Below are positions 24,066 to 33,058 of a stretch of 64,000 nucleotides of DNA, one piece after another. Where the stretch lies: assembly GCF_014642875.1 (NCBI RefSeq), contig NZ_BMJC01000006.1:248001-312000 (forward strand), in the 5' to 3' direction. A program made the translations under genes and the position numbers. The stretch is from Puia dinghuensis (lineage in GTDB: Bacteria > Bacteroidota > Bacteroidia > Chitinophagales > Chitinophagaceae). Within the stretch, counting starts at the first letter, position 1. The number at the start of each line of letters is the position of its first letter. The notes beneath the pieces were generated by a model. It did not search any database. It saw only the letters and a list, made by a program, of their open reading frames with translations, and was not told where the DNA came from.

Positions 24066-25824
24066 GACTGCCGGTGAGGGGATAGGATGTATTGGTTATG
24101 GTATCCTTCAGATTGCCGCTCAACGTCCCGGTGATAAAACTGCCTACGGCGCCAAAGGAGGTAACATTACAGGTTACCGGATTACCATAAGCGTAATTGG
24201 TGTTGGGCGCGTTAAGCGTCATATAAGCCGAATACTGACCCGTACCCGAAAGGTTCGTCAAATTGAGACTGAGCCTGTGAGTAGAATTATCCGAAGCCAG
24301 GATCTGCTCGAAAGTAGCGGGTGTCGTGCCGATAGACCCGGTTGAAACCTGATAGGTAATGGTGTTGGGCGGCGTGGGGGTGGTCCAGTTGTAAGTGGCG
24401 TTATTCACCGTCACCGTGACGAATTGCGTATTAGTAATACCACAGGCCGACAGTTGCCCTACTTTCACCTGGCCGGAGCCGGCGTTGATGGTGGTTGTCG
24501 AACCCGTCTGCTGCCCTATAAAGTCAGTGGGCGTCACCGGAATATTCGCCGCCGTAGCATAACACCGGACTATGGGGAGAGTAAAGGCGCCCTTGGTCAC
24601 GGCAGCACGATAATCGAGCCCGTCTATAGTGACATTGACCATTCCGCTATCTACGGGGTTGTTGCTACAGTCTACAACGGTGCCCGTCAGGGTCAGATCA
24701 ACAGGATTCACGTTTATAGTGACTGTGCCCAGGTCCTGATCCTGCAATGCCGGACCGACATTGATCCCGCCCATCACATTACCACATTCCGTCACCACCT
24801 TCATCACCAGGGCCTGCCCCTTCAGGATCAAACCCTGCGCAAAGCCATTGGCATCGGTATAGCCGCCCCTGGTCCCCATGGTGGAAGAGGTGAATTCAAC
24901 ATAGGTGTGGGGTATCGGATTACCGTATTGATCTTTTACATGCAATTTAAAAACGACCGTTCCGATAGGCGCATCGCAATTCCACCAGGAGAAATGGCTC
25001 ACCGTCCCCACATAGTTGTTACCCTGGCGGGTGGCGGAACCCTGCTGGATCCAGCGGCCGGTGGAATCATTAAAATACCACAGCGGAATGGTAGCCGGAG
25101 CAGAAGATTGTAAGGTTGCGGGTATCGCCCAGGTAAGGGTAGCCTTCTGCCCGGATGCGATCTGCAGCTTGTTGCCTGCGTCATCTTCTAACTCTACCCT
25201 GAGCATTCCAAAGCTTTGCAGGGCCGTTTCCTTTCCATCGCTGCCGATGCCCCTGAGATCGCCGGGCATATGTTTATAGAGATCGGCGGCAGTGGGATCG
25301 AGGTAGGTGGCGAATACATGCACCGTCCCGGTGTAGGCGGCGTTTGTTGCCGCGCTGACTATGGAGTTGGCGGTGAAGGCTGCACTGTCGCCGGGCTGGA
25401 CGGAGATGGTCCCACCGGAAGCGGCCGGGAAAGTTGCGGTAGCCGTCCGGGGCGTCAGTTGTATGGTGACATAATTGGAAGCGCCACTATTGGTGATGAT
25501 ACTTCTGCTGCCGGTGAAATAACCGCTCTTCACCACTTGTACGTAACCAAAACGGCTCGAAAGACTGATATTGGAAAAGTTGAATAACCCATTGATGTCA
25601 GTCGTAGTGCTGACCGTGCCGCTGGTGACGGCAGCCCCTTGCACGGGCACGCCATTTTCGTCGACCACGCGGCCTTGCAGGCTGGCTGTTACGGTGATGT
25701 CGGGAGGAATATCGTTGCTGCCGGAGGTGGTATTGCTGGCAGAAGAATCCTTATTACAGGCGATGAAGCCGATGAGGGATGCTGTCAGAATGGTCACGGT
25801 CAGGGCAGAGAGTAGTTTTTTCAA
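24043..25824 (-). CDS. Large surface lipoprotein with carboxypeptidase-regulatory-like domains
   Basis: A 593-residue lipoprotein (lipobox GFIAC, C23). A carboxypeptidase-regulatory-like domain follows (SLQGRVVDENGVPVQGAAV, TTTDINGLFNFSNI, residues 48-125), then a FAM171/ZU5-like beta-rich region (about 130-285: SVQPGDSAAFTANSIV, GTVHVFATYLDPT, PLWYFNDSTGRWIQQGSA, SHFSWWNCDAP), a second Ig-like module (VVFKLHVKDQYGNPIPHTYVEF, TDANGFAQG), a third (LTGTVVDCSNNPVDSGMVNV) and a Thr/Asn-rich C-terminus. The architecture resembles Bacteroidota surface proteins of unknown ligand. I could not assign enzymatic activity. It is convergent with the hydroxyacyl-CoA dehydrogenase. Confidence 0.85.
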   Translation of the reverse strand: MKKLLSALTVTILTASLIGFIACNKDSSASNTTSGSNDIPPDITVTASLQGRVVDENGVPVQGAAVTSGTVSTTTDINGLFNFSNISLSSRFGYVQVVKSGYFTGSRSIITNSGASNYVTIQLTPRTATATFPAASGGTISVQPGDSAAFTANSIVSAATNAAYTGTVHVFATYLDPTAADLYKHMPGDLRGIGSDGKETALQSFGMLRVELEDDAGNKLQIASGQKATLTWAIPATLQSSAPATIPLWYFNDSTGRWIQQGSATRQGNNYVGTVSHFSWWNCDAPIGTVVFKLHVKDQYGNPIPHTYVEFTSSTMGTRGGYTDANGFAQGLILKGQALVMKVVTECGNVMGGINVGPALQDQDLGTVTINVNPVDLTLTGTVVDCSNNPVDSGMVNVTIDGLDYRAAVTKGAFTLPIVRCYATAANIPVTPTDFIGQQTGSTTTINAGSGQVKVGQLSACGITNTQFVTVTVNNATYNWTTPTPPNTITYQVSTGSIGTTPATFEQILASDNSTHRLSLNLTNLSGTGQYSAYMTLNAPNTNYAYGNPVTCNVTSFGAVGSFITGTLSGNLKDTITNTSYPLTGSLKVQRTQ

Positions 25825-25872
25825 AGGGTTACGATTGGGTTACCGCTTAAAACGCTTAAGTGGACCTCAAAA

Positions 25873-26484
25873 TTATACTACAGCGGGCGAAAGTTCTACA
25901 TTCCTGAGTTCGTGCAACTTATAACTGACTTCGGTGACCCTGTTGCGGGGTATGGCAATAGTCATATTGCAAAAAAGTTGCATTTCCTGCCGGACGACCC
26001 GGCAATTGTATTGTTTCACCAGCACCATGATCTCATTCATCTGCGTATAGTCGAATTGCACGACGAATTCCTTTTCCACCGGCTTCTGCACCAGCGGGGT
26101 CGTCTGAAGCGCAAGCGCGGCAGCGGACTTATAGGCATTGATGAGCCCTGGTACGCCCAGCAGGGTGCCCCCGAAATAACGCACCACGACCACCAGCACG
26201 TTGACAAGTCCCTTGCTGTCTATCTGCCCCAGGATTGGCCGGCCGGCGGTGCCGGAGGGTTCGCCGGCATCGCTTACGCGGAAGGTGTTGCCATCGAGGC
26301 CAAGCCGGTAGGCAAAACAATGATGCGTGGCTTTGGGATGTTCTTTCTTAATGTCGTTGAGTCTTTCCTTAAACTCGTCCACGGAAGAGACCGGACAGAC
26401 ATAACCGATGAACTTGCTGCCTCTGTCTTTGAATTCGGCTTTTCCGCTTTTCCCGATGGTGTAATAGAAATCCTGATCAGTCAT
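25873..26484 (-). CDS. YigZ/IMPACT family protein
   Basis: A 203-residue protein of the UPF0029/IMPACT family, starting at the ATG 26484 (MTDQDFYYTIGKSGKAEF). It has the signature GSKFIGYVCPVSS, KATHHCFAYRL, SDAGEPSGTAGRPILGQI and VVVVRYFGGTLLGVPGL, followed by the C-terminal DUF1949 ferredoxin-like half. Eukaryotic IMPACT regulates GCN2; the bacterial role is unknown, perhaps linked to translation. Its start overlaps the 3' end of ribD by 8 bp. The open frame runs further upstream, but family alignment supports this start. Confidence 0.92.
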   Translation of the reverse strand: MTDQDFYYTIGKSGKAEFKDRGSKFIGYVCPVSSVDEFKERLNDIKKEHPKATHHCFAYRLGLDGNTFRVSDAGEPSGTAGRPILGQIDSKGLVNVLVVVVRYFGGTLLGVPGLINAYKSAAALALQTTPLVQKPVEKEFVVQFDYTQMNEIMVLVKQYNCRVVRQEMQLFCNMTIAIPRNRVTEVSYKLHELRNVELSPAVV

Positions 26485-27514
26485 GATGGTAATAACGAAT
26501 AGTATCAGACAATAGGCTTTCATGGGATATGGGATTCGCGTTTTGCAAACGGGGGGCCGGTAGTCCGGCGGGGATGACAAGATCGTTGTTGGTGATAACC
26601 CGCGCCTCATCCCAGACACCCTCATCGATAAAGGACTGAAGCAGACGGGCGCCACCTTCGACGAGCACACTATCTATCTTCAAGCGATGAAGGGCGGTGA
26701 TGAGCTGGTTGACCAGGCTGCTGTCTTCAGCCACCTGGTAGTATAGGAGGTTGTTCTCTTCTTCGTGTTTCAAGGTATTGAATACGATCGTCTTCACCTT
26801 CCTGTCGAAGAGTTGCAGGCCGGCTGGCAGCTGGAGGTCTTTGTCGATCACCAGCCGGATGGGATCGGGTCCCGTCCAGCCGCGGGCCGTAAGCGCCGGG
26901 TTGTCGATGAGGGCCGTACGGGGGCCGACGAGGATGGAAGCCTCTTCCGAACGCCATTTATGGACGAGGCGGTTGGTATATTCGTTTGAGATGGGCGTTC
27001 GCTCGCCGGGGCGGGCAATATACCCGTTGGCGCTCTGCGCCCATTTCAGTACAATATAGGGTCGGTGTCGTGTATGGAAGGTGAAAAAGCGCCGGTTGAG
27101 GTCGATACATTCCTTTTCCAGGACACCCAGCGTGACCTCGATGCCTGCCGCTTTTAGTTTTTCTATGCCTTTCCCATCCACCTTCGGGAAGGGGTCGCGA
27201 CAACCGACGACAACCCGGGGGATGTTCTTCGCGATAAGCAGATCAGCGCAGGGTGGCGTCTTGCCATGATGCGCACAGGGCTCCAGCGAGACGTAGATGG
27301 TCGACCGGGAGATGAGGTCGCGGTCCGCCTCGCTAACCGAGTCGATGCAGTTGACCTCGGCGTGAGCCTTGCCGTATTGCCGATGATAGCCTTCTCCGAT
27401 GATGCGGTCTTCAAACACCAGCACGGCGCCAACCATCGGGTTCGGAGCGACGTGGCCGGCGCCAAGCCGGGCCAGTTCGAGGCATCGATGCATGTATGTT
27501 TCCGGTGAGATCAA
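26477..27514 (-). CDS. ribD: Bifunctional riboflavin deaminase/reductase RibD
   Basis: A 345-residue riboflavin-biosynthesis enzyme: an N-terminal deaminase with zinc ligands in KAHAEVNCI and EPCAHHGKTPPCADLL (about residues 50-95), and a C-terminal DHFR-like reductase with YIVLKWAQSANGYIA, SILVGPRTALIDNPALTAR and VEGGARLLQSFI. The start is TTG at 27514 (MISPETYMHRCLELARLG); starting at the later internal Met would remove residues that align with RibD. A perfect -7 element lies 5 nt upstream, so the mRNA may be leaderless. It overlaps yigZ by 8 bp and is divergent from prmC. Confidence 0.93.
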   Translation of the reverse strand: MISPETYMHRCLELARLGAGHVAPNPMVGAVLVFEDRIIGEGYHRQYGKAHAEVNCIDSVSEADRDLISRSTIYVSLEPCAHHGKTPPCADLLIAKNIPRVVVGCRDPFPKVDGKGIEKLKAAGIEVTLGVLEKECIDLNRRFFTFHTRHRPYIVLKWAQSANGYIARPGERTPISNEYTNRLVHKWRSEEASILVGPRTALIDNPALTARGWTGPDPIRLVIDKDLQLPAGLQLFDRKVKTIVFNTLKHEEENNLLYYQVAEDSSLVNQLITALHRLKIDSVLVEGGARLLQSFIDEGVWDEARVITNNDLVIPAGLPAPRLQNANPISHESLLSDTIRYYHHD

Positions 27515-27518
27515 GGCG

Positions 27519-27526
27519 CAAATTTA
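27519..27526 (-). promoter_or_regulatory. -7 element for ribD, adjacent to its TTG start
   Basis: TAAATTTG on the minus strand is a full TAnnTTTG match. Its G is 5 nt from the first base of the TTG start codon. Confidence 0.5.
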
Positions 27527-27551
27527 AACTTAAACGGGCTATTTTTACCGG

Positions 27552-28397
27552 ATGGATTGGTTTTCTGCGCAAAAAGAACTGGCCGGCGGGCTGACTCCAT
27601 TGTATGGCGAACGGGAAGCGGCTGTCATCGCCGATTGGGTGATGGAAGCGATCAGCGGCAAGAAGAAATTACAGCGAATGATGATCCGGACGGAGCCGAT
27701 GCCGCCGGTGGTGCTAGCCGTCTACGAAAGCTGCCGCGATGAGTTGCTGGCCCACCGGCCCGTACAGTATGTGCTGGGGGAAAGCTGGTTTGGGGGGCTG
27801 AAGTTCTATGTCGACGAGCGGGTGCTGATCCCAAGGCCCGAGACCGAAGAGTTGGTGGAGTGGGTCATCGCCGAGGCCTCCGGAGAGGGCAGGCTGCTGG
27901 ATGTGGGTACGGGCAGCGGGTGTATCGCAGTGACGCTGGCCCATAGGTTGGCTGCGGTGGATGTGTATGCCTGTGATGTTAGCGCGGATGCATTAGCGGT
28001 TGCCCGGAGGAATGCCCACGAACTGGGGGTAAGAGTTGGCTTTTTCGAGCTGGATTTTTTGGATAGCGGCCGGTGGGCGGAGTTACCACCCCTGCGCTGG
28101 CTGGTGAGCAACCCACCCTATATCCCGGTGGCCGAAAAGCCCACAATGGCGACTCATGTTACTGATTATGAGCCTGGTTCCGCACTTTTCGTTCCGAATG
28201 ATGATGCCTTGGTATTTTACCGGGCCCTGGGGGAATTTGCCCGGCAGCGGCTGGCGACCGGAGGCGCCCTTTTCGCCGAGATACATGAAGAGATGGGTAT
28301 GGCGGTGCAAAACCTGCTCGTCCAACTGGGGGCGCGGGAGGTGGTTTTACGGAAAGACTTGCAGGGGAAGCAACGGATGGTAAAAGCAACGTGGTAA
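27552..28397 (+). CDS. prmC: Release factor N5-glutamine methyltransferase PrmC
   Basis: A 281-residue SAM-dependent methyltransferase that modifies the GGQ glutamine of peptide-chain release factors. The N-terminal helical domain (1-95, with RPVQYVLGESWFGGLKFYV) is followed by LIPRPETEELVEWV, the SAM motif LLDVGTGSGCIAVTLAH, and the catalytic SNPPYIP (near residue 186), then EIHEEMGMAVQNLL. Order and length match HemK/PrmC. A one-mismatch -7-like element (TATTTTTA, 27540-27547) lies 5 nt before the ATG. It is divergent from ribD with 37 bp between starts. Confidence 0.95.
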   Translation: MDWFSAQKELAGGLTPLYGEREAAVIADWVMEAISGKKKLQRMMIRTEPMPPVVLAVYESCRDELLAHRPVQYVLGESWFGGLKFYVDERVLIPRPETEELVEWVIAEASGEGRLLDVGTGSGCIAVTLAHRLAAVDVYACDVSADALAVARRNAHELGVRVGFFELDFLDSGRWAELPPLRWLVSNPPYIPVAEKPTMATHVTDYEPGSALFVPNDDALVFYRALGEFARQRLATGGALFAEIHEEMGMAVQNLLVQLGAREVVLRKDLQGKQRMVKATW

Positions 28398-28459
28398 CAA
28401 TAAGATATTTTACCTATATATCCTGGTGAGCTATTTTCGCGCGGAATTAAAAAGTTCTA

Positions 28460-29800
28460 ATGCGAATCAGGACCTTCTTCTTTCTGCTTATCGGCTTTCT
28501 TACATCAGCAACGGCTTTTTCTCAATCCAATGATGCCCTATTCAGCGACTCCGGCTGGAGCACGCATTTTCAGTTCACGGGGATCATACAATGGCATCCC
28601 ACCTTTTCCGCACCCTATTCCGGCACCAACAGCCTGCAACCCGGCCATGAGAAGGCTTATTCGGTGACCAGCACCATCTACGTGGGCCATTCCCTCTGGA
28701 AAGGGGCTTCCGCTTTCTGGAATCCCGAAATGGCCGGGGGACGTGGGGTGAGCAGCACGCTGGGGATAGCTGGTTTCCCCAATGGCGAGACCTTCCGTAT
28801 CGGCAACCCGGAGCCGACAGTCTACACCGGACGCCTTTTCCTTCGGCAGCATATTTTTCTCGACAAAGACCATTTTGAGGACCTCGAAGACGATGCCAAC
28901 CAGGTGAAGGAGCGGGTTTCGACCTCCCGCATCACCCTCACCGCCGGAAAATTCTCGCTGGGCGACTTTTTTGACAACAGCAATGTGAGCCACGAGCCCC
29001 GGATGGATTTCATGAACTGGGCCCTGATGAACAACGGTGCCTATGACTATGCCGCCAACACCCGGGGGTATACCTATGGCTTTGTTGCCGAACTGGTGAA
29101 ACCCGGCTGGACCCTGCGGGCAGGAACAGTTTTGGAACCAACGTATGCCAACGGTCCGGATATGGATCAGCATTATTTCCAAACCAACAGCGAGAACCTC
29201 GAATTCGAGAAACGCTATACCCTTCACGGACACAAAGGCGCCGTTCGGCTGCTCGGGTTTTACAATGTCAACAAGGCGCCCAAATACCGGGATATCATCA
29301 ACAGCAAACTATCCGGTTCGGACACCAACCTGGCGATCATCAATACCGGAATTCGATATGGCGATAAGAAGATAGGGTTTGGCCTCAATGCCGAGCAGGA
29401 ACTGGGCCATGCGATCAGCACCTTCCTGCGGCTGGGGTGGAATGACGGTAAGACGGCCACCTGGGCGTTTGCGGAGATCGATAATACCCTCAGCGGCGGG
29501 ATACGCATCTATGGGGATTCCTGGAAGCGGAAGGCGGACAACATCGGGGTGGCGTTGCTGAGCAACGGCATTTCAAAGGATCACCGGGACTTCCTGGCCA
29601 TTGGCGGATATGGATTTATGATCGGCGACGGGCAATTGCCGCATTACGGCCGGGAGAACATCGCGGAAGTCTTTTACGAGGCGAAGCTTTTTACGAATAT
29701 CTGGGGAACGCTGGATTACCAGTTTGTCCAAAACCCTGCTTATAATAAGGACCGGGGGCCGGTTCATTTGTTTGCGGCGCGGGTGCACGTGGAGTTTTAG
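28460..29800 (+). CDS. OprB-like carbohydrate porin
   Basis: A 446-residue outer-membrane barrel with a signal peptide (MRIRTFFFLLIGFLTSATAF). The mature sequence alternates aromatic strands and polar turns (THFQFTGIIQWHP, TVYTGRLFLRQHIFLD, ITLTAGKFSLGDFFDNSNVSHEPRMDFMNW) and ends in phenylalanine (ARVHVEF), as expected for Bam-assembled porins. The GKF-F-D-N and FMNWA motifs fit the carbohydrate-selective OprB family. Substrate is not predictable. A hinted -7 element (TATTTTCG) precedes it by about 20 bp. The 3' end faces exbD. Confidence 0.88.
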   Translation: MRIRTFFFLLIGFLTSATAFSQSNDALFSDSGWSTHFQFTGIIQWHPTFSAPYSGTNSLQPGHEKAYSVTSTIYVGHSLWKGASAFWNPEMAGGRGVSSTLGIAGFPNGETFRIGNPEPTVYTGRLFLRQHIFLDKDHFEDLEDDANQVKERVSTSRITLTAGKFSLGDFFDNSNVSHEPRMDFMNWALMNNGAYDYAANTRGYTYGFVAELVKPGWTLRAGTVLEPTYANGPDMDQHYFQTNSENLEFEKRYTLHGHKGAVRLLGFYNVNKAPKYRDIINSKLSGSDTNLAIINTGIRYGDKKIGFGLNAEQELGHAISTFLRLGWNDGKTATWAFAEIDNTLSGGIRIYGDSWKRKADNIGVALLSNGISKDHRDFLAIGGYGFMIGDGQLPHYGRENIAEVFYEAKLFTNIWGTLDYQFVQNPAYNKDRGPVHLFAARVHVEF

Positions 29801-29837
29801 TGTTCCCCGCGCCGGAAGGCCGTTGTAACCTATTGAA

Positions 29838-30242
29838 TTATTGAGCACCATTCTTATCAACCGCCAGCACCGTGCGGGCCCCAAGGTCGCGGGCTACCCG
29901 CATCACCTGTACAACGTCGTCGACCGGCACAGATTTATCCGCATTGATGACGACGGATGGCTGGTCGGGCTCCTTTGCGAGAAAGGGCTGGAGTTTTGCC
30001 TTTAATTCATCTATCGTGACCTTGGTAGTGCCCACATAGAATTGCTTATTGGCATCGATGGAGACTACCACCGTCTGTTTGGCCTTGGTGTCGCTTTTGG
30101 ACTTAGGCTGCGACAGCTTGACCACATTCGGGTTGGCGAGCGTGGAAACAATAAGAAAGAACAGGAGCAGAATGAACAATATATCGTTCAGTGGACCCGT
30201 ATGGACTTCGGCTTCTTCTCTATGTCTTCTTCTTAAGTTCAT
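29838..30242 (-). CDS. ExbD/TolR-family biopolymer transport protein
   Basis: A 134-residue protein with a short cytoplasmic N-terminus, a single membrane helix carrying the conserved aspartate (GPLNDILFILLLFFLIVS, about D20), and a periplasmic alpha/beta domain (TVVVSIDANKQFYVG, VINADKSVPVDDVVQVMRVA) ending near GARTVLAVDKNGAQ. With ExbB it uses the proton gradient to energise TonB-dependent transport or the Tol system. It lies 26 bp downstream of exbB on the same strand. No tonB gene is in the window. Confidence 0.92.
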   Translation of the reverse strand: MNLRRRHREEAEVHTGPLNDILFILLLFFLIVSTLANPNVVKLSQPKSKSDTKAKQTVVVSIDANKQFYVGTTKVTIDELKAKLQPFLAKEPDQPSVVINADKSVPVDDVVQVMRVARDLGARTVLAVDKNGAQ

Positions 30243-30268
30243 GTCAAAGGATGAATTGATTGACTTGT

Positions 30269-30973
30269 CTATCGCGTGGGTTCCTGCAGGATGTCGATGA
30301 AATCGGCGCTGGCCACTTCCATCTTGTTGGTAGCCTTGTCGATCTGGGCGTTGAGGTAGCGATAGGCCACGTAGCCGATGATACCGATGATAAGCCCGGA
30401 CGCCGAGGAGATCATTTTTACATAGATGCCGCCCGCGATGTTGGAGATGCTGTACTCCCCAGTGTTGGCGATGCTGTAGAACAGTTGGAACATCCCGGCA
30501 ATGGTGCCCAAAAATCCAAACAAAGGACCGATATAACCTACCATAGAGAGGATGCTCAGATTCTTTTCCATCTTATAGAGTTCGAGTTTCCCCACATTCT
30601 CCATGCTCCGCTCGATGGCATCGATGGGCTTGCCGACCCGCTGGATGCCCTTGTCGATCATCCGGGCCACCGCCGTATTGGTATTCTTCGACAGGCTGCG
30701 GGCGGCCTGGATGTTCCCGCTGATGATATTGTCGCGGATGATGCTCATGAAGTTATCATCCATCTTCGAGGCTTTTTTGATGGCAAGATAGCGTTCGAAA
30801 AAGACGAAGAGGGCTATCACCAGGAGAATAGCCAGGGGGATCATGAGGGGGCCGCCCTTGAGCAGGATATCCCATAAAGTTTGTTTTTGCTGGGCTGCTA
30901 TCTGGGCGGCTCTGTCCAGGCTGTCTTTGATCTTTGCTGAATCGATGATTACCTGCAGGAAGAATAAATTCAT
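30269..30973 (-). CDS. ExbB/TolQ-family proton channel subunit
   Basis: A 234-residue MotA/TolQ/ExbB protein. A first helix (about residues 40-68, GPLMIPLAILLVIALFVFFERYLAI) is followed by a cytoplasmic loop with RMIDKGIQRVGKPIDAIERSMEN, then two helices: SMVGYIGPLFGFLGTIAGMFQLF and ISSASGLIIGIIGYVAYRYL. The GPLFGFLGTIAGM motif is diagnostic. It forms the stator-like motor with the ExbD encoded 26 bp downstream. The N-terminus is slightly longer than usual and contains a hydrophobic FFLQVIIDSA start. Confidence 0.92.
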   Translation of the reverse strand: MNLFFLQVIIDSAKIKDSLDRAAQIAAQQKQTLWDILLKGGPLMIPLAILLVIALFVFFERYLAIKKASKMDDNFMSIIRDNIISGNIQAARSLSKNTNTAVARMIDKGIQRVGKPIDAIERSMENVGKLELYKMEKNLSILSMVGYIGPLFGFLGTIAGMFQLFYSIANTGEYSISNIAGGIYVKMISSASGLIIGIIGYVAYRYLNAQIDKATNKMEVASADFIDILQEPTR

Positions 30974-31060
30974 GTGGTAAATGTAAAGATTTACAGCAAT
31001 AACGACGGGCCGGGGTCGCGTATTTTCTTAACGAAATCCTAAAATTGACTTGACACGCAG

Positions 31061-31996
31061 CTACTTGGACTGGCCCTGTTTCATCACCATAGCCTGTATC
31101 TGCCTCATCGTATTCTCCATCCCTTCGGCGCTGCCATCGAGGAAGATGATGTTTCCCTTGCCCACTTCCGCAAAGTTCTTTATCGCCTCTGTCCACATGC
31201 TGAAGAGGATGACATTGGTGTCCAGGTTGGCCCGCTTCATCTCTTCGGCGGCTTCACTCATCCCATGGGCTACTTCCTGCCGGAACAATGCGACACCCTG
31301 CCCACGAAGCCGGGCTGCCTCTCTCTCGGCCTCGGCAGAGATCTTGATGGCGTTGCCTTCCGCCTCCGCCGCCTTTGTCTTGGTGATAAGAAGGGCCTGG
31401 CCTTCGTTTTCGGCAGCAGCCTTGAGGTTATTGCTGGCTACGACCTTGCTCATCGATTCGATGATGGCCTTGTCGAAGGTGATATCGTTGATTTGCAAGT
31501 CCATCAGGTGGTAACCCCATTCTTCGAGCGAATGGTCGATCTGCTCTTTTACAAATTCGACTATGTCCCGCCGGAGTCCGAGGATCTCGGCCTGCTTTTT
31601 CGTAGCGACAAAAGAGCGGATGCTGCCTTCGATAGTGCGGGTAAGCGCCTGCATCAGATCGCGATCACTGATGAATTTGAAGGCGACTTTTTTGATGGTC
31701 TCTTCTTCGGGGTTTTGTACGGCATAGAGCAGCATGCTCTTAAAGTAGACGTTGGCCTGATCGACAGTGACGGCCTGGAATTCCAGTTCGACACTCCGGT
31801 TTTGGATGGATATCTTTTTGTATATCGCTTCCAGGAAGGGGATCTTGAAATTCAATCCTGGCCGAAAGATGCGCTGGTATTTACCAAACATGGTGACAAC
31901 GTAAACGTATCCCTGGGTAACAGACACGAGGCTGCTGAAAACCACGGCAAGGGCGATGAGGACCACGATGATAGTGAGAACATTGATAGTCTCCAT
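31061..31996 (-). CDS. SPFH/band 7 (stomatin-like) membrane protein
   Basis: A 311-residue stomatin/prohibitin-family protein. One N-terminal membrane helix (about 5-25) leads into the SPFH domain (VVTMFGKYQRIFRPGLNFKIPF, RSVELEFQAVTVDQANVYF, residues 28-190), then an Ala/Glu-rich coiled coil (AAENEGQALLITKTKAAEAEG, 210-270) that drives oligomerisation. C-terminal tail ends KQGQSK. These proteins form membrane microdomain rings and often guard proteases; no NfeD-type partner or protease is adjacent. It is leftward between exbB and the divergent ypdA-like gene. Confidence 0.9.
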   Translation of the reverse strand: METINVLTIIVVLIALAVVFSSLVSVTQGYVYVVTMFGKYQRIFRPGLNFKIPFLEAIYKKISIQNRSVELEFQAVTVDQANVYFKSMLLYAVQNPEEETIKKVAFKFISDRDLMQALTRTIEGSIRSFVATKKQAEILGLRRDIVEFVKEQIDHSLEEWGYHLMDLQINDITFDKAIIESMSKVVASNNLKAAAENEGQALLITKTKAAEAEGNAIKISAEAEREAARLRGQGVALFRQEVAHGMSEAAEEMKRANLDTNVILFSMWTEAIKNFAEVGKGNIIFLDGSAEGMENTMRQIQAMVMKQGQSK

Positions 31997-32023
31997 ATGG
32001 AAAGTTTTATGGGTGAATGTACA

Positions 32024-32031
32024 TAAATTTG
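32024..32031 (+). promoter_or_regulatory. -7 element for the ypdA-like gene
   Basis: TAAATTTG is a full TAnnTTTG match, 18 bp upstream of the ATG at 32049. Only a weak TTTT lies at -33 distance. Confidence 0.45.
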
Positions 32032-32048
32032 TGGCCGGAACTATAAAA

Positions 32049-33035
32049 ATGCGTACAAACTACAACATCATCATTATAGGCGGTGGCCCTATCGGTATCG
32101 CCTGCGCCCTGGAAGCCCGCAAGGCGGGATTCGATTATCTTATCCTGGAAAGAGGCTGTCTGGTCAACTCCTTGTACCGGTACCCGGCCAATATGACCTT
32201 TTTCTCCACATCCGAAAGGATAGAGATAGGCGGTGTCCCATTTGTAAGCAACAACGTGAAACCCAACCGTAGCGAGGCTCTCGAATACTATCGCCGGGTG
32301 GCGGTGTCCAACCATATCAATATTCGGCTGCAGGAAGCGGTTAGCGAGATCCATCCGGTGAGAGACGGGTTCGAGGTGATCGCCGCCAGTAACATTTATA
32401 CCGCCACCTATGTTATCCTGGCCACGGGATTCTATGATATCCCGGTGCTGATGGATATCCCCGGCGAAGGCCTGCCAAAAGTGACCCATTACTATAAGGA
32501 GCCCCATTTCTATGCTATGCAGAAGGTGGTTGTCGTGGGCGCCAGCAACTCCGCGGTGGATGCCGCATTGGAGACCTGGCGCAAAGGTGCGGAAGTTACG
32601 ATGGTGATCCGTGGGGAAGGCATCGGTCCCCGGGTGAAATATTGGGTAAAACCCGACATCGAAAACCGCATAAAAGAGGGCAGCATCACTGTCTATACGC
32701 AATCCACCCTATCGGCTATCCGACATTGTGAAGTGGATATTCAGACTCCTGACGGCATAAAGACCATACCCAACGATTATGTCATCGCCCTCACGGGATA
32801 CCAACCGGACTTTGACTTTCTGCGGCGCAGCGGTATCCTCCTTTCGGATGACGGCCGGCTGCAACCGCTTTATAACCCCGATACCATGGAAACCAATGTC
32901 CCCAACCTTTACCTGGCGGGGGTGGTATGTGGTGGAATGAATACACATGTCTGGTTTATCGAGAATTCCCGCGTACATGCGGAGCAGATCATGCGGTCAA
33001 TTGTTCAAAAGACGGCGGTTGATCAGCCCAGCTAG
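32049..33035 (+). CDS. YpdA-family FAD/NAD(P) oxidoreductase (bacillithiol system)
   Basis: A 328-residue flavoprotein of the YpdA/Bdr family, which reduces bacillithiol disulfide in thiol redox control. It begins IIIIGGGPIGIACALEARKAGF, the FAD dinucleotide fold; then GCLVNSLYRYPANMTFFSTSE, the ATGFYDIP motif, the NADPH fold VVVVGASNSAVDAALE, and the C-terminal LYLAGVVCGGMNTHVWFIENSR. The start was placed at 32049, because upstream in-frame Met codons lie within the divergent SPFH gene. Bacteroidota are known to carry YpdA with bacillithiol genes; none of the latter is in the window. Confidence 0.9.
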   Translation: MRTNYNIIIIGGGPIGIACALEARKAGFDYLILERGCLVNSLYRYPANMTFFSTSERIEIGGVPFVSNNVKPNRSEALEYYRRVAVSNHINIRLQEAVSEIHPVRDGFEVIAASNIYTATYVILATGFYDIPVLMDIPGEGLPKVTHYYKEPHFYAMQKVVVVGASNSAVDAALETWRKGAEVTMVIRGEGIGPRVKYWVKPDIENRIKEGSITVYTQSTLSAIRHCEVDIQTPDGIKTIPNDYVIALTGYQPDFDFLRRSGILLSDDGRLQPLYNPDTMETNVPNLYLAGVVCGGMNTHVWFIENSRVHAEQIMRSIVQKTAVDQPS

Positions 33036-33058
33036 TCCGACGCCGGCAGGCGTGATGG

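Noticed and set aside
26485-26670. An N-terminal extension of the YigZ-like protein
   Set aside because: It lies entirely within ribD, and the IMPACT family alignment begins at the Met at 26484.
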